6,511 bases of DNA, from positions 1-6,511 of the forward strand of contig CAIWKU010000547.1 of assembly GCA_903913355.1 (NCBI GenBank). Reading direction: 5' to 3'. Below are positions 1 to 5,837 of the stretch, one piece after another (position 1 is the first letter of the stretch; every line of letters begins with the position of its first letter). A model generated the notes under the pieces. That model was not told where the DNA came from. It did not search any database and saw only the letters and a list, made by a program, of their open reading frames with translations. Origin of the DNA: an uncultured Bacteroidota bacterium. Lineage in GTDB: Bacteria; Bacteroidota; Bacteroidia; Chitinophagales; Chitinophagaceae. A program made the position numbers and the translations under genes.

Positions 1-1
1 T

Positions 2-592
2 CCGGTAACTGCCATGGTTTTAGATACTATCAAGTTTATTGACTGGCTAAAAGATGGGCATCCATTTGCTTCTCAGGTTCAGCACCATGCAAAAATCCTT
101 TTTAAGGAAGAAGGGATTGTTTTAGGCGATTCCCCTGCAAACAATGTTGATGAACCAACACATAGCAATCAGATAGTCTATGTACAAGGGTTAAATAAAG
201 TGGTAGAGTTTCTGGCAGGTGCCGATTTATTCAGGATACGCCATCAAAACAGGATAGCAGCCTTTATGCTTCATCAGGCTGTTGAACATGCATTGTTGAC
301 TATCTTAAAAATGACGATGGGAGTAAAGGTGAATACCCATAATCTGGATAAACTGATCCGGTATTGTTCGATGATTGGGTTTGAAGCAGCGGCAATCTTT
401 CCAAGAAAGACCGAATCAGATCGGAGACTATTTCAGCTATTACAGAGAGCCTATATTGAATCAAGGTATGGGCAGGATTACAATATTAGCTATCCTGATT
501 TGGTAGTATTATCCAATCGGGCTGCTGATTTACTGGAATTGGTAAAAAGCTACCAGCAGAGTATAAATAGGTTAGCGGTATCTAAAATGTAG
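2..592 (+). CDS. HEPN domain protein, 5'-truncated (likely nucleotidyltransferase-HEPN fusion)
   Basis: The frame is open to the left edge of the window, and the first ATG (position 14) has no visible ribosome binding site, so this is probably the C-terminal part of a longer protein. Numbering from that ATG, residues 1-40 (IDWLKDGHPF, then AKILF) resemble the end of the nucleotidyltransferase domain found in two-domain NTase-HEPN proteins. Residues about 70-185 form an all-helical HEPN domain: the conserved stretch FMLHQAVEHALL (84-95), THNLDKLI (108-115) and YIESRYGQDYNIS (147-159). R80-x6-H87 fits the loose R-x4-6-H spacing seen in HEPN RNases, but its position in the first core helix differs from the usual catalytic motif, so nuclease activity is uncertain. 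Separate NTase and HEPN proteins form known toxin-antitoxin pairs; the role of the fused form is mostly unknown. The gene ends with TAG just before an inverted repeat. Confidence 0.72.
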   Translation, partial: PVTAMVLDTIKFIDWLKDGHPFASQVQHHAKILFKEEGIVLGDSPANNVDEPTHSNQIVYVQGLNKVVEFLAGADLFRIRHQNRIAAFMLHQAVEHALLTILKMTMGVKVNTHNLDKLIRYCSMIGFEAAAIFPRKTESDRRLFQLLQRAYIESRYGQDYNISYPDLVVLSNRAADLLELVKSYQQSINRLAVSKM

Positions 593-614
593 AAAAATGT
601 TCTAAAATTATATT

Positions 615-689
615 TCGGGTAGTTCCTGACTGGCATATTCTAAAGTCGGGATTTATTCTCTGCTCCTGTGTCAGTCAGGAACTATCCGA
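615..689. repeat. 18-bp inverted repeat with 39-nt spacer
   Basis: The left arm at 615-632 (TCGGGTAGTTCCTGACTG) is the reverse complement of the right arm at 672-689 except for one position, where G619 would face T and could pair as G-U in RNA. The arms lie in the gap between the end of the HEPN gene and the convergent end of the mob operon. The spacer is too long and no T-run follows, so this is not a classic intrinsic terminator. It could be a bidirectional transcription stop, a protein-binding site or a boundary sequence of the mobile element; the sequence alone does not decide. Confidence 0.6.
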
Positions 690-696
690 AAGAGCC

Positions 697-718
697 AAGC
701 CATTCTTCAGCCTGGCTT
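697..718 (-). terminator. weak hairpin downstream of the mob operon
   Basis: AAGCCA at 697-702 pairs with TGGCTT at 713-718 around a 10-nt loop. It lies about 95 bp past the stop codon of the last minus-strand mob gene, the right side for a terminator. On the minus strand it is followed by GGCTCTTTCGG rather than a clean T-run, and the stem is only 6 bp, so the call is tentative. Confidence 0.2.
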
Positions 719-813
719 TATTCAATCAATGATGGGCGCGGCAGCCTTATTCTAGTGCAGGGAATTCAGTATTTTACATGAATAGTTCTGTTTGAAAATA
801 ACATCTACCCAGA

Positions 814-1422
814 TCAGTTTTTACTTCCCCTTTTCAATTCCCGCATTCGAGTACTATCTGCCCGCATTTTCTGTTGCAACTCCAAAACTGCCAGGTTATG
901 GGCCTCTTCATTTTCAACCGCTTCCCTTGTTTTATCCGGTTCCAGGTCTACACTATCTGCAATATTGAGCATAATACCTGCCAGAAGGGGTTTGGCACTC
1001 AATCGCAATTTTCTCCACTTGGTATCGTTATTTCGGTACTGGGTTAATTGCTGCCCGGTTTGATACCAACCTATACCAAGCAGTATACAAATCAAAAATA
1101 GTGTCACAGTGGCTTTAAAAATCTTTGGGAAATGGTGCCGGTTAATCACCTCGTTGGACACGGGTCTGTCTAATAATATTGCATGAACACCCATCTTAGC
1201 CTCCAATTTCTTAATGGGTTCGGTGATTCGTTCTATCAAAAATTTCTGACTGGATTGTAGGCTTTTGAGTTCCCCGTTTATTTCATCGATTTGTTTAACA
1301 TGGTTCCCAATAAATTGGTCATGCTTTTCAATTGAAAATTTACAATATTCAATCTCCTGGCTATCCTGTGTTCTTTCTTCGGATATTCTGTTTAATACTT
1401 TTTCAATAGTTTGTTGATCCAT
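814..1422 (-). CDS. coiled-coil, single-pass membrane protein of the mobilisation operon
   Basis: A 202-aa protein not recognised as a named family. Residues 1-75 are charged and helical with heptad-like spacing (KHDQFIGNHVKQIDEINGEL, then LKSLQSSQKFLIERI), suggesting a coiled coil. One strong membrane segment follows at about 103-120 (KATVTLFLICILLGIGWY). Residues 165-202 are charged and again helical (ENEEAHNLAVLELQQKMRAD) and end in a basic tail (RMRELKRGSKN). The gene starts with ATG 18 nt after the relaxase stop codon, so it is almost certainly cotranscribed with it as the last gene of the operon. From context one can infer a membrane anchor for the relaxosome or an accessory that docks it to a host-supplied transfer channel. 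The function is not shown by the sequence. Confidence 0.8.
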   Translation of the reverse strand: MDQQTIEKVLNRISEERTQDSQEIEYCKFSIEKHDQFIGNHVKQIDEINGELKSLQSSQKFLIERITEPIKKLEAKMGVHAILLDRPVSNEVINRHHFPKIFKATVTLFLICILLGIGWYQTGQQLTQYRNNDTKWRKLRLSAKPLLAGIMLNIADSVDLEPDKTREAVENEEAHNLAVLELQQKMRADSTRMRELKRGSKN

Positions 1423-1440
1423 ATAATTTGTTTTAACTGG

Positions 1441-2433
1441 TTATAAATGCAATGAACCGGGTTTGCGTTTTCGTTTCTTTTGTAATAATTCTTTTGGGGT
1501 AAAACTGTTTTCCTGCTCTGGTCGCAACAGTATGGCAAGCATATTTTCTGGATATATGTTACTGCCAGATGCCGGAATTGAGGGCAGTAATGATTTGTCT
1601 TTTGAGGTATTGGGCTTATTATCCTGACGCAATTGGGTATATAGTTGCCATCTTTTTCCCAATGATTGTCCCAGTATCTTTTCAACTGTAGCTAAGGAAT
1701 AGCCAATATCACTCCCCTTTACTTTCATTTTTTTGTCATCCACAAAGCTGATCCCCCGGCTTTTGATAATGGTTATGCCAGACTGCATTAGTCGCCTTTT
1801 GAAATCCGTAAAATCAATTGACTGCAAAAGACAGTACCCGATATTTTCCCGTAGTCTTAGCTTTCGTGTATCCAGCCGGTTTGTTCTGCCCTGTTCCTTT
1901 CTTTGTTTTTTTGATAGGAATTTCTCCGGGCTTAACACCTGCTTTAGTCTATATTTTATTTCCAGATTCCGGCTAATAGAAGCTATTCGTTTATAGCTAT
2001 TGGAATCACTAACACATGAGCCATCGAAGCCAATCCTGTTGGCTACAATATGGACGTGGGGATGGTGGGTATCCTTGTGATAAATACTGATCCACTGGTT
2101 TTGGACAAATCCAAACTCCTGGGCAAAATCCTGACTGAGTTGCCGGAGTTTTTCCGGGGTTAAGGTATCTTCCGGGTCAAAACTCAGGGTAACATGCATC
2201 ACAGGTTGTGATAGTCGGGGACGTAATGAACGCAGATCATTAAACTGACGAATCAGTTCTTTAGTATTGCCAAAGCACTTATTATAGGAAAGTATTTCAG
2301 CCCTATTTTTATAAATCAACCCATCCTGTCGGCCCAACCGGAGCTTTTCTTCTTCCGATAGTTCCGATTTGTCTTCCAGACAATATCGGATACAGCCGCC
2401 AAAGGATTTGCCAATGGATATTTTACCGATCAT
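1441..2433 (-). CDS. relaxase / mobilisation nuclease, MOBP-like
   Basis: A 330-aa relaxase that would nick one strand at oriT and stay bound to the 5' end through a tyrosine. The N-terminus carries the expected motif I region with Y17 (GGCIRYCLEDK) as the probable catalytic tyrosine. Motif III is clear at 119-132: H119-K-D-T-H123-HPHVHIVAN, the metal-binding histidine cluster of the Relaxase/mobilisation nuclease family (PF03432). VMHVTLSF (78-85) fits the beta strand between them. The C-terminal third (about 175-330) is basic and poorly conserved, ending in KKRKRKPG, and probably contributes DNA binding. The 330-aa length is typical of small mobilisation relaxases without a helicase or primase domain. 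Its ATG overlaps the mobC stop (ATGA), indicating translational coupling. Bacteroides literature often calls this gene mobB or mobA; no symbol is assigned because naming varies. Confidence 0.93.
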   Translation of the reverse strand: MIGKISIGKSFGGCIRYCLEDKSELSEEEKLRLGRQDGLIYKNRAEILSYNKCFGNTKELIRQFNDLRSLRPRLSQPVMHVTLSFDPEDTLTPEKLRQLSQDFAQEFGFVQNQWISIYHKDTHHPHVHIVANRIGFDGSCVSDSNSYKRIASISRNLEIKYRLKQVLSPEKFLSKKQRKEQGRTNRLDTRKLRLRENIGYCLLQSIDFTDFKRRLMQSGITIIKSRGISFVDDKKMKVKGSDIGYSLATVEKILGQSLGKRWQLYTQLRQDNKPNTSKDKSLLPSIPASGSNIYPENMLAILLRPEQENSFTPKELLQKKRKRKPGSLHL

Positions 2434-2801
2434 ATAAAATAGTTTCTGATCTGCTGGGTAAGCAGGTGTAATTGCTCACTTAATTCTTCCAGTTGGATTC
2501 TTCTATATGCTCCCAATTCCTCCCCGCTATTTCTTTTTTTGGCGATCTGGTTTAGGTTGGCAGCTATATGGTTGAGCATCCCATTTAGTACAAGTGCCTC
2601 CTTTGGATAGTCTTTTCTGTGCCGGATTATTTTGTGATCTAACCCGGTTTGGCGTAAATATTCTGATAGGCTAATCCCAAAATCCTTGCTTTTTTCCCTG
2701 AGTAATCTTTTTTCAAAAGCACTGCAATGAACGGTTATGGTTATGTTCCGTTTGATTTCTTTTGCTGGCCTGCCTCCTTTATTCTTTTTGACTTTTTCCA
2801 T
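2430..2801 (-). CDS. mobC: MobC-like relaxosome accessory protein (ribbon-helix-helix)
   Basis: A 123-aa protein related to the bacterial mobilisation protein MobC family (PF05713), which binds oriT and helps the relaxase open and nick DNA. After a lysine-rich start (EKVKKNKGGRPAKEIKRN), a beta strand ITITVHCSAFEKRLL and the helices of FGISLSEYLRQTGL form the ribbon-helix-helix part. The family hallmark LNHIAANLNQIAKKRN follows, then a C-terminal helix (LEELSEQLHLLTQQIRNYF). The ATG at 2801 is preferred over a GTG 18 nt upstream because AGAGGT sits 7 nt before it. The stop overlaps the relaxase start by the ATGA arrangement. The gene lies immediately downstream of the hairpin-rich candidate oriT, as expected for a MobC gene. 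Confidence 0.87.
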   Translation of the reverse strand: MEKVKKNKGGRPAKEIKRNITITVHCSAFEKRLLREKSKDFGISLSEYLRQTGLDHKIIRHRKDYPKEALVLNGMLNHIAANLNQIAKKRNSGEELGAYRRIQLEELSEQLHLLTQQIRNYFI

Positions 2802-2808
2802 GACACTT

Positions 2809-2814
2809 ACCTCT
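2809..2814 (-). promoter_or_regulatory. ribosome binding site of mobC
   Basis: Read on the minus strand, AGAGGT lies 7 nt upstream of the ATG at 2801. It decides between that ATG and the in-frame GTG at 2819, which has GGAGG only at a longer distance (about 20 nt). It is one of few recognisable Shine-Dalgarno sequences in this window. Confidence 0.6.
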
Positions 2815-2840
2815 TTCACACTTGTTTTATAGCATTACCT

Positions 2841-2871
2841 CCATGAATCCCGCCCAAAGCGGGATGAATGG
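2841..2871. repeat. hairpin A of the candidate oriT
   Basis: ATCCCGC (2847-2853) pairs perfectly with GCGGGAT (2859-2865) around the loop CCAAA. The stem can continue outward through two opposed GA/GA mismatches (2845-2846 with 2866-2867) to CCAT (2841-2844) and ATGG (2868-2871). Its outer edge shares bases 2870-2871 with hairpin B, so the two structures cannot both be fully formed. Confidence 0.7.
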
Positions 2872-2909
2872 AGCCAGCGTTTCGGGAACCCCGAAACATA
2901 GCTGGCTCC
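2870..2909. repeat. hairpin B of the candidate oriT
   Basis: A long imperfect palindrome. The outer arms GGAGCCAGC (2870-2878) and GCTGGCTCC (2901-2909) are perfect complements. The inner arms GTTTCGGG (2879-2886) and CCCGAAAC (2890-2897) are perfect complements with loop AAC. Only ATA (2898-2900) is unpaired, as a one-sided bulge, so 17 bp pair in a 40-nt span. It lies 60-110 bp upstream of mobC, the usual place for an oriT inverted repeat in small mobilisation modules. It would also be in the leader of a transcript running into mobC, so an RNA-level role is possible. Confidence 0.75.
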
Positions 2910-3050
2910 TTCTAAATCCAAAAATGCCTTAGTGACAATCGCTAATTCTTGTATCAGAAAGAGAAATTGCGGGTGAAAAGAAAGCATTCTTTCATTAGCC
3001 ATTAATTGTGCTACACCTACCTTTTGATTTAGCACCCTTACTCAATGTAT

Positions 3051-3359
3051 CTAGCGCAAGGCTTCACTATTAAATACCCTGGGGTTATTCGCCCCGTATT
3101 TTCGGATATTGTCTTTTAAATCCATCCATAGGCGGATATTATAATCTGCTATTTCAAAGAGTTCGTCTGGGGTTAATTTGTGTGGATTGGATACCGGAAG
3201 AATGGATTTATCTTCCAGTTGTGGTTCCACAAAGGAAAATATATTGGGAGCATAGCCTTCTCCAATTTCCAAGCTTTTACCGATTGCCAGGCTGTTGCCA
3301 AACATTTTAATTTGCTTACCCGTGTTTAAATACAAGGATCTTCTTTTAAAATCTGCCAT
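3051..3359 (-). CDS. hypothetical protein of the mobilisation module, 102 aa
   Basis: Not recognised as a named family. The protein starts MADFKRRSLYLNTGKQ and contains a glycine-containing stretch (MFGNSLAIGKSLEIGEGYAP, residues 19-38). It continues with a proline-rich middle (FVEPQLEDKSILPVSNPHKL) and a helical, aromatic segment with tryptophan (ELFEIADYNIRLWMDLKDN). There is no signal peptide or membrane segment, so it should be cytoplasmic. It lies between the HTH gene (61-nt gap) and the candidate oriT, all in the same direction, so it is likely transcribed with the mob genes. The ATG has only a poor upstream purine stretch (CTAAAAG), common in Bacteroidota. A role in regulating or assisting mobilisation is inferred from position alone. 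Confidence 0.7.
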   Translation of the reverse strand: MADFKRRSLYLNTGKQIKMFGNSLAIGKSLEIGEGYAPNIFSFVEPQLEDKSILPVSNPHKLTPDELFEIADYNIRLWMDLKDNIRKYGANNPRVFNSEALR

Positions 3360-3420
3360 CTTTTAGTGTTTTTACGATTTTGAATTTTGATTAATGTTGA
3401 GGGTAAAAGGCTAATGACAA

Positions 3421-3753
3421 TCATTTGCCATCAGTTGGGGGAAACAACTGCTGAATATCCTGCCACAGGAAATAAACCCTAGACCGAACTTTAAAAGGCT
3501 TGAGTTTACCATGTTTCACCCAATCATAAATAGTGGGTTTGGAAACATGGAACATGGTACAGACTTCGGCGATCTTGTAAAGTGGTTTGTAACTTAACCC
3601 CTGGGTTTCATAAAGGGGAATGGCTGGTTTGGTAGCCTGGGCGTGTGCAACTTCTTCCCGGATCATCTCCCGCATAGATTGCCAGAATTGATCCGGCTCA
3701 TAGGGGAATAACATCGGGGTAGCCATGGCACCCTGTGTCACAGATTCTTTCAT
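3421..3753 (-). CDS. helix-turn-helix protein, excisionase-like (HTH_17 type)
   Basis: A 110-aa DNA-binding protein. Residues about 57-105 form a MerR/excisionase-type winged helix: PLYKIAEVCTMFHVSKPTIY with DWVKHGKLKPFKVRSRVYF, the wing and final strand of the HTH_17 family (PF12728). The preceding part has an amphipathic helix (DQFWQSMREMIREEVAHAQA, residues 21-40) that may mediate self-association. Family members act as excisionases or as transcription regulators in Bacteroidota mobile elements. No integrase is seen nearby, so a regulator of the mob operon is at least as likely as an excisionase. It is the first gene of the minus-strand cluster, and a 12-bp palindrome lies 53 bp upstream of its start. 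A second in-frame ATG exists at 3726; neither start has a clear ribosome binding site. Confidence 0.85.
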   Translation of the reverse strand: MKESVTQGAMATPMLFPYEPDQFWQSMREMIREEVAHAQATKPAIPLYETQGLSYKPLYKIAEVCTMFHVSKPTIYDWVKHGKLKPFKVRSRVYFLWQDIQQLFPPTDGK

Positions 3754-3805
3754 ATTTTACTGATTTAGGCCTGTAAATTGGCCCAAAAGGAAGGCGGGGA
3801 AAAGC

Positions 3806-3817
3806 TAAGTATACTTA
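3806..3817. promoter_or_regulatory. 12-bp perfect palindrome, candidate operator
   Basis: TAAGTATACTTA reads identically on both strands. It is 53 to 64 bp upstream of the start codon of the excisionase-like HTH gene, a normal place for an operator in the promoter zone, so autoregulation by that protein is a reasonable guess. Chance occurrence of a 12-bp AT-rich palindrome is not negligible. Confidence 0.35.
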
Positions 3818-4042
3818 ATCTTGAAAAGGGCTTGATTTTATGAAACCTTTCTGCAAAAAGTTATTTAAACCATTGGCTTGTTCAGGGAAAACTTAGACCA
3901 ATTCACATCAACGACTATCCTACAATTAGCATTTTCTCCTTAAGCAACGTGTGCTTTTACCGATAGAAATCAGCAGTATTTGCCAATTTTAGTGGTAAAT
4001 AATAAAAATATTATATTCATAATCAATCAGTTATATAATAAT

Positions 4043-4138
4043 GCACAATATTATAATTTTAATAAAACATAATAACCTAATTTTAATAAAGCATAATAAT
4101 ATAACTTTAGTATAGCGCAATAATCTAATTCTATAAAA
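4043..4138 (+). repeat. four 24-bp tandem repeats directly upstream of the fic gene
   Basis: The units are 4043-4066, 4067-4090, 4091-4114 and 4115-4138. Adjacent units match at 19, 18 and 16 of 24 positions. Each begins near GCATAATAA and continues with a TAATTTTA core: TAATTTTA (4054-4061 and 4078-4085), TAACTTTA (4102-4109) and TAATTCTA (4126-4133). The core recurs exactly every 24 bp, and all but the last match the Bacteroidetes -7 promoter element TAnnTTTG at 7 of 8 positions. A more decayed copy, with insertions, seems to precede at about 4017-4042. The array ends 4 nt before the ATG. No spacers separate the units, so it is not a CRISPR array. Confidence 0.75.
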
Positions 4139-4142
4139 TAAC

Positions 4143-5690
4143 ATGGCCACTCCAGCAAATAAACTAGCAGAAGCCCTTGAAGCACTTCAAACTCTTCAAG
4201 AACAGGGAGTCGTTGCGATTAAGAGCGATTCGCTTACTCGTATCGTGCGAGAAAGGCTCCTTAAAAATGGATTTATAAAAGAAGTCTATAAGGGCGTCTA
4301 TATGATCAAGCCACCAGATGAGCAGCCGGGCGATAGTACCTCATGGTATCATTCCTTCTGGAAATTCGCCAGTCAGATATTAGAAGAAAAGTATCAAACC
4401 GATTGGTATATATCACCAGAGCAATCCCTATTGATTCATTCGGGCAACTGGACAGTTCCGACTCAATTGGTGATAAAGTCTCCAAAAGCAACTAATTTTT
4501 CAACGGAGCTTCCTTATAGCACTTCTTTGTTTCATATGGCCTCACCCTTACCCCTGAAAAATGAGATCATAGAAAAGGATGGTGTCAGGTTGCTCTCGCT
4601 TCCGGCATCTCTGATATATTCTTCACCTACTATATTTATTTCTAATCCAACCGATGTAAGAACCGCATTATCCATGATAAAAGATTCTTCGGAAGTATTG
4701 GGATTGTTATTAGATGGAGAACATACTGTTATCGCTGGGAGACTGGCCGGAGCATTCCGAAATATCGGTCAGGAAAAAATTGCTGATGACATCCTAAAAT
4801 CGATGCAAAAAGCATCATTTAATTCACAAGAATTGGATCCATTCCAAGGGCCAACACCAATTATTTTAGCGCGTAAAGTTTCCTCTCCCTATAGCAATCG
4901 TTTAATGTTGATGTGGCAACAGATGCGTGACGTTGTTATCGGCCATTTTCCGGAAGATCCAGGCCAACCTGAAGATATAGAAGCGTATATGCGAAAAGTT
5001 GAAGAGATATATGTTACAGACGCATATCACTCCCTTTCCATCGAACGTTACCGGGTTACACCGGATTTAATTGAAAGAGTTCGCAGCGGTAATTGGAATG
5101 CTGAAGCTAACGAAGCAGACCGCAGGCAACGGGATGCAATGGCCGCAAAAGGGTATTGGGAAACCTTTAAATTGGTTGAACAAAGCATACGAAAAGTATT
5201 TTCCGGAGCAAATGCCGGAGATATTGCAGATAATGAACATGGAGATTGGTACCGGGAATTATTTGGACCAAGTGTAGCAGCGGGTATATTAAAAACATCC
5301 GATCTTGCTGGATATCGGAATGACCAGGTGTATATAAGTCAATCCAAACACATACCTCTGCCGAAAGAAGCAGTTCGCGATGCTATGCCTACTTTATTCC
5401 AGTTGATGGCAGAAGAGGGAATTGCATCCGTAAGAGCTGTTTTAGGGCATTTCATGTTTGTTTATATCCACCCCTATATGGATGGGAATGGCCGCATGGC
5501 TCGCTTTTTGATGAACCTGATGCTCGCTTCGGGTGGATTCCCTTGGACTGTTATACCTGTTCAAGAGAGGGATGCTTATATGAATGCACTGGAAATGGCA
5601 AGTGCTAATCAGGATATTGCTCCCTTTGCTTCATTTATGGGACATCTAGTGAATGAAGGGATGAAAGGAAGACCAGTGGCAAAAATCTAA
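4143..5690 (+). CDS. Fic family protein with N-terminal AbiEi-like winged helix
   Basis: A 515-aa protein predicted to transfer AMP (or another nucleotide moiety) from a nucleotide to a hydroxyl group of a target protein. The Fic core motif is complete at 443-454: HPYMDGNGRMAR, with catalytic H443, metal-binding D447, phosphate-binding N449, R451 and R454; Y445 replaces the usual F. An inhibitory-helix motif of class II type lies before the core at 297-302 (SLSIER), where E301 would contact R454; the usual G/N after the Glu is R302. The flap region is YRNDQVYISQSKHIPLP (391-407). Residues about 15-57 look like a winged helix (SLTRIVRERLLKNGFIKEVY, then GVYMI), and 85-131 (WYISPEQSLLIHSGNWTVP) resembles the region after it in AbiEi-type antitoxins. 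The chain thus joins a DNA-binding or antitoxin-like part and a toxin-like part. No separate antitoxin gene is adjacent. The start abuts the 24-bp repeats, suggesting the N-terminal part may bind them (inference). Confidence 0.92.
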   Translation: MATPANKLAEALEALQTLQEQGVVAIKSDSLTRIVRERLLKNGFIKEVYKGVYMIKPPDEQPGDSTSWYHSFWKFASQILEEKYQTDWYISPEQSLLIHSGNWTVPTQLVIKSPKATNFSTELPYSTSLFHMASPLPLKNEIIEKDGVRLLSLPASLIYSSPTIFISNPTDVRTALSMIKDSSEVLGLLLDGEHTVIAGRLAGAFRNIGQEKIADDILKSMQKASFNSQELDPFQGPTPIILARKVSSPYSNRLMLMWQQMRDVVIGHFPEDPGQPEDIEAYMRKVEEIYVTDAYHSLSIERYRVTPDLIERVRSGNWNAEANEADRRQRDAMAAKGYWETFKLVEQSIRKVFSGANAGDIADNEHGDWYRELFGPSVAAGILKTSDLAGYRNDQVYISQSKHIPLPKEAVRDAMPTLFQLMAEEGIASVRAVLGHFMFVYIHPYMDGNGRMARFLMNLMLASGGFPWTVIPVQERDAYMNALEMASANQDIAPFASFMGHLVNEGMKGRPVAKI

Positions 5691-5837
5691 TTGAAAACCT
5701 ATAGCCGTATTAAACCACGTTATGTACTAGCTTTTTGTTACTAAAAGTGGCAGCCTATTTTTCAAATTTATATAAATTAGGAAGCCCGGATATCGAATTT
5801 ACTGTGTCTGATTATTGGGAGAGGGTCAATCCATTAA

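Larger units (their letters stand above)
2802..3050. other. candidate oriT region between mobC and the upstream 102-aa gene
   Basis: A 249-bp gap inside an otherwise compact operon. It holds hairpins A and B and, further out, a shorter inverted repeat GTGCT (3008-3012) / AGCAC (3031-3035) around an 18-nt spacer, and GAAAG/CTTTC around CATT near 2980. Placement directly upstream of the MobC and relaxase genes and concentration of inverted repeats are what is expected of oriT. I see no sequence here that I recognise as the nick site, so strand and nic position are not assigned. A GTG-initiated 66-codon frame runs through it on the minus strand but is probably not a gene. Confidence 0.5.
3754..4142. 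promoter_or_regulatory. divergent intergenic region between the mob cluster and the fic gene
   Basis: 389 bp without a convincing gene; it must carry promoters for both directions. The mob side contains a perfect 12-bp palindrome (3806-3817) and, on the minus strand, TAACTTTT (3856-3863), a one-mismatch match to the Bacteroidetes -7 box TAnnTTTG without a clear -33 partner. The fic side is extremely AT-rich from about 3995 on and ends in four 24-bp tandem repeats abutting the fic start codon. I see no RNA gene in it. Confidence 0.6.

Noticed and set aside
1392..1996. Open frames at 1392-1685 (minus) and 1733-1996 (plus) overlapping the relaxase gene
   Set aside because: Both lie in other frames of a clear relaxase gene, show no family motifs, and give compositionally unnatural proteins.
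2322..2328. CATCCTG, similar to the nick-site core of some MOBP plasmids
   Set aside because: It lies inside the relaxase coding sequence, with no adjacent inverted repeat. A second copy at 6151-6157 lies in another gene, so chance is the simplest explanation.
2835..3035. 66-codon minus-strand frame starting with GTG between the 102-aa gene and mobC
   Set aside because: It begins at a GTG without a ribosome binding site and runs straight through both hairpins of the candidate oriT. The structure explains the sequence better than coding does. Conservation of the peptide rather than of the stems in relatives would reverse this.
4043..4138. Possible CRISPR array
   Set aside because: The 24-bp units abut directly with no spacers, are imperfect, and no cas gene is nearby.
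4306..5277. Open frames at 4306-4491 (minus) and 5071-5277 (plus) inside the fic gene
   Set aside because: They are shadows of the Fic coding sequence, without motifs or start signals of their own.
5691..5837. Terminator between the convergent fic and alpha/beta genes
   Set aside because: Only weak pairings such as CTTTT/AAAAG around 5731-5746 are present. No GC-rich stem followed by a T-run is visible in either direction.
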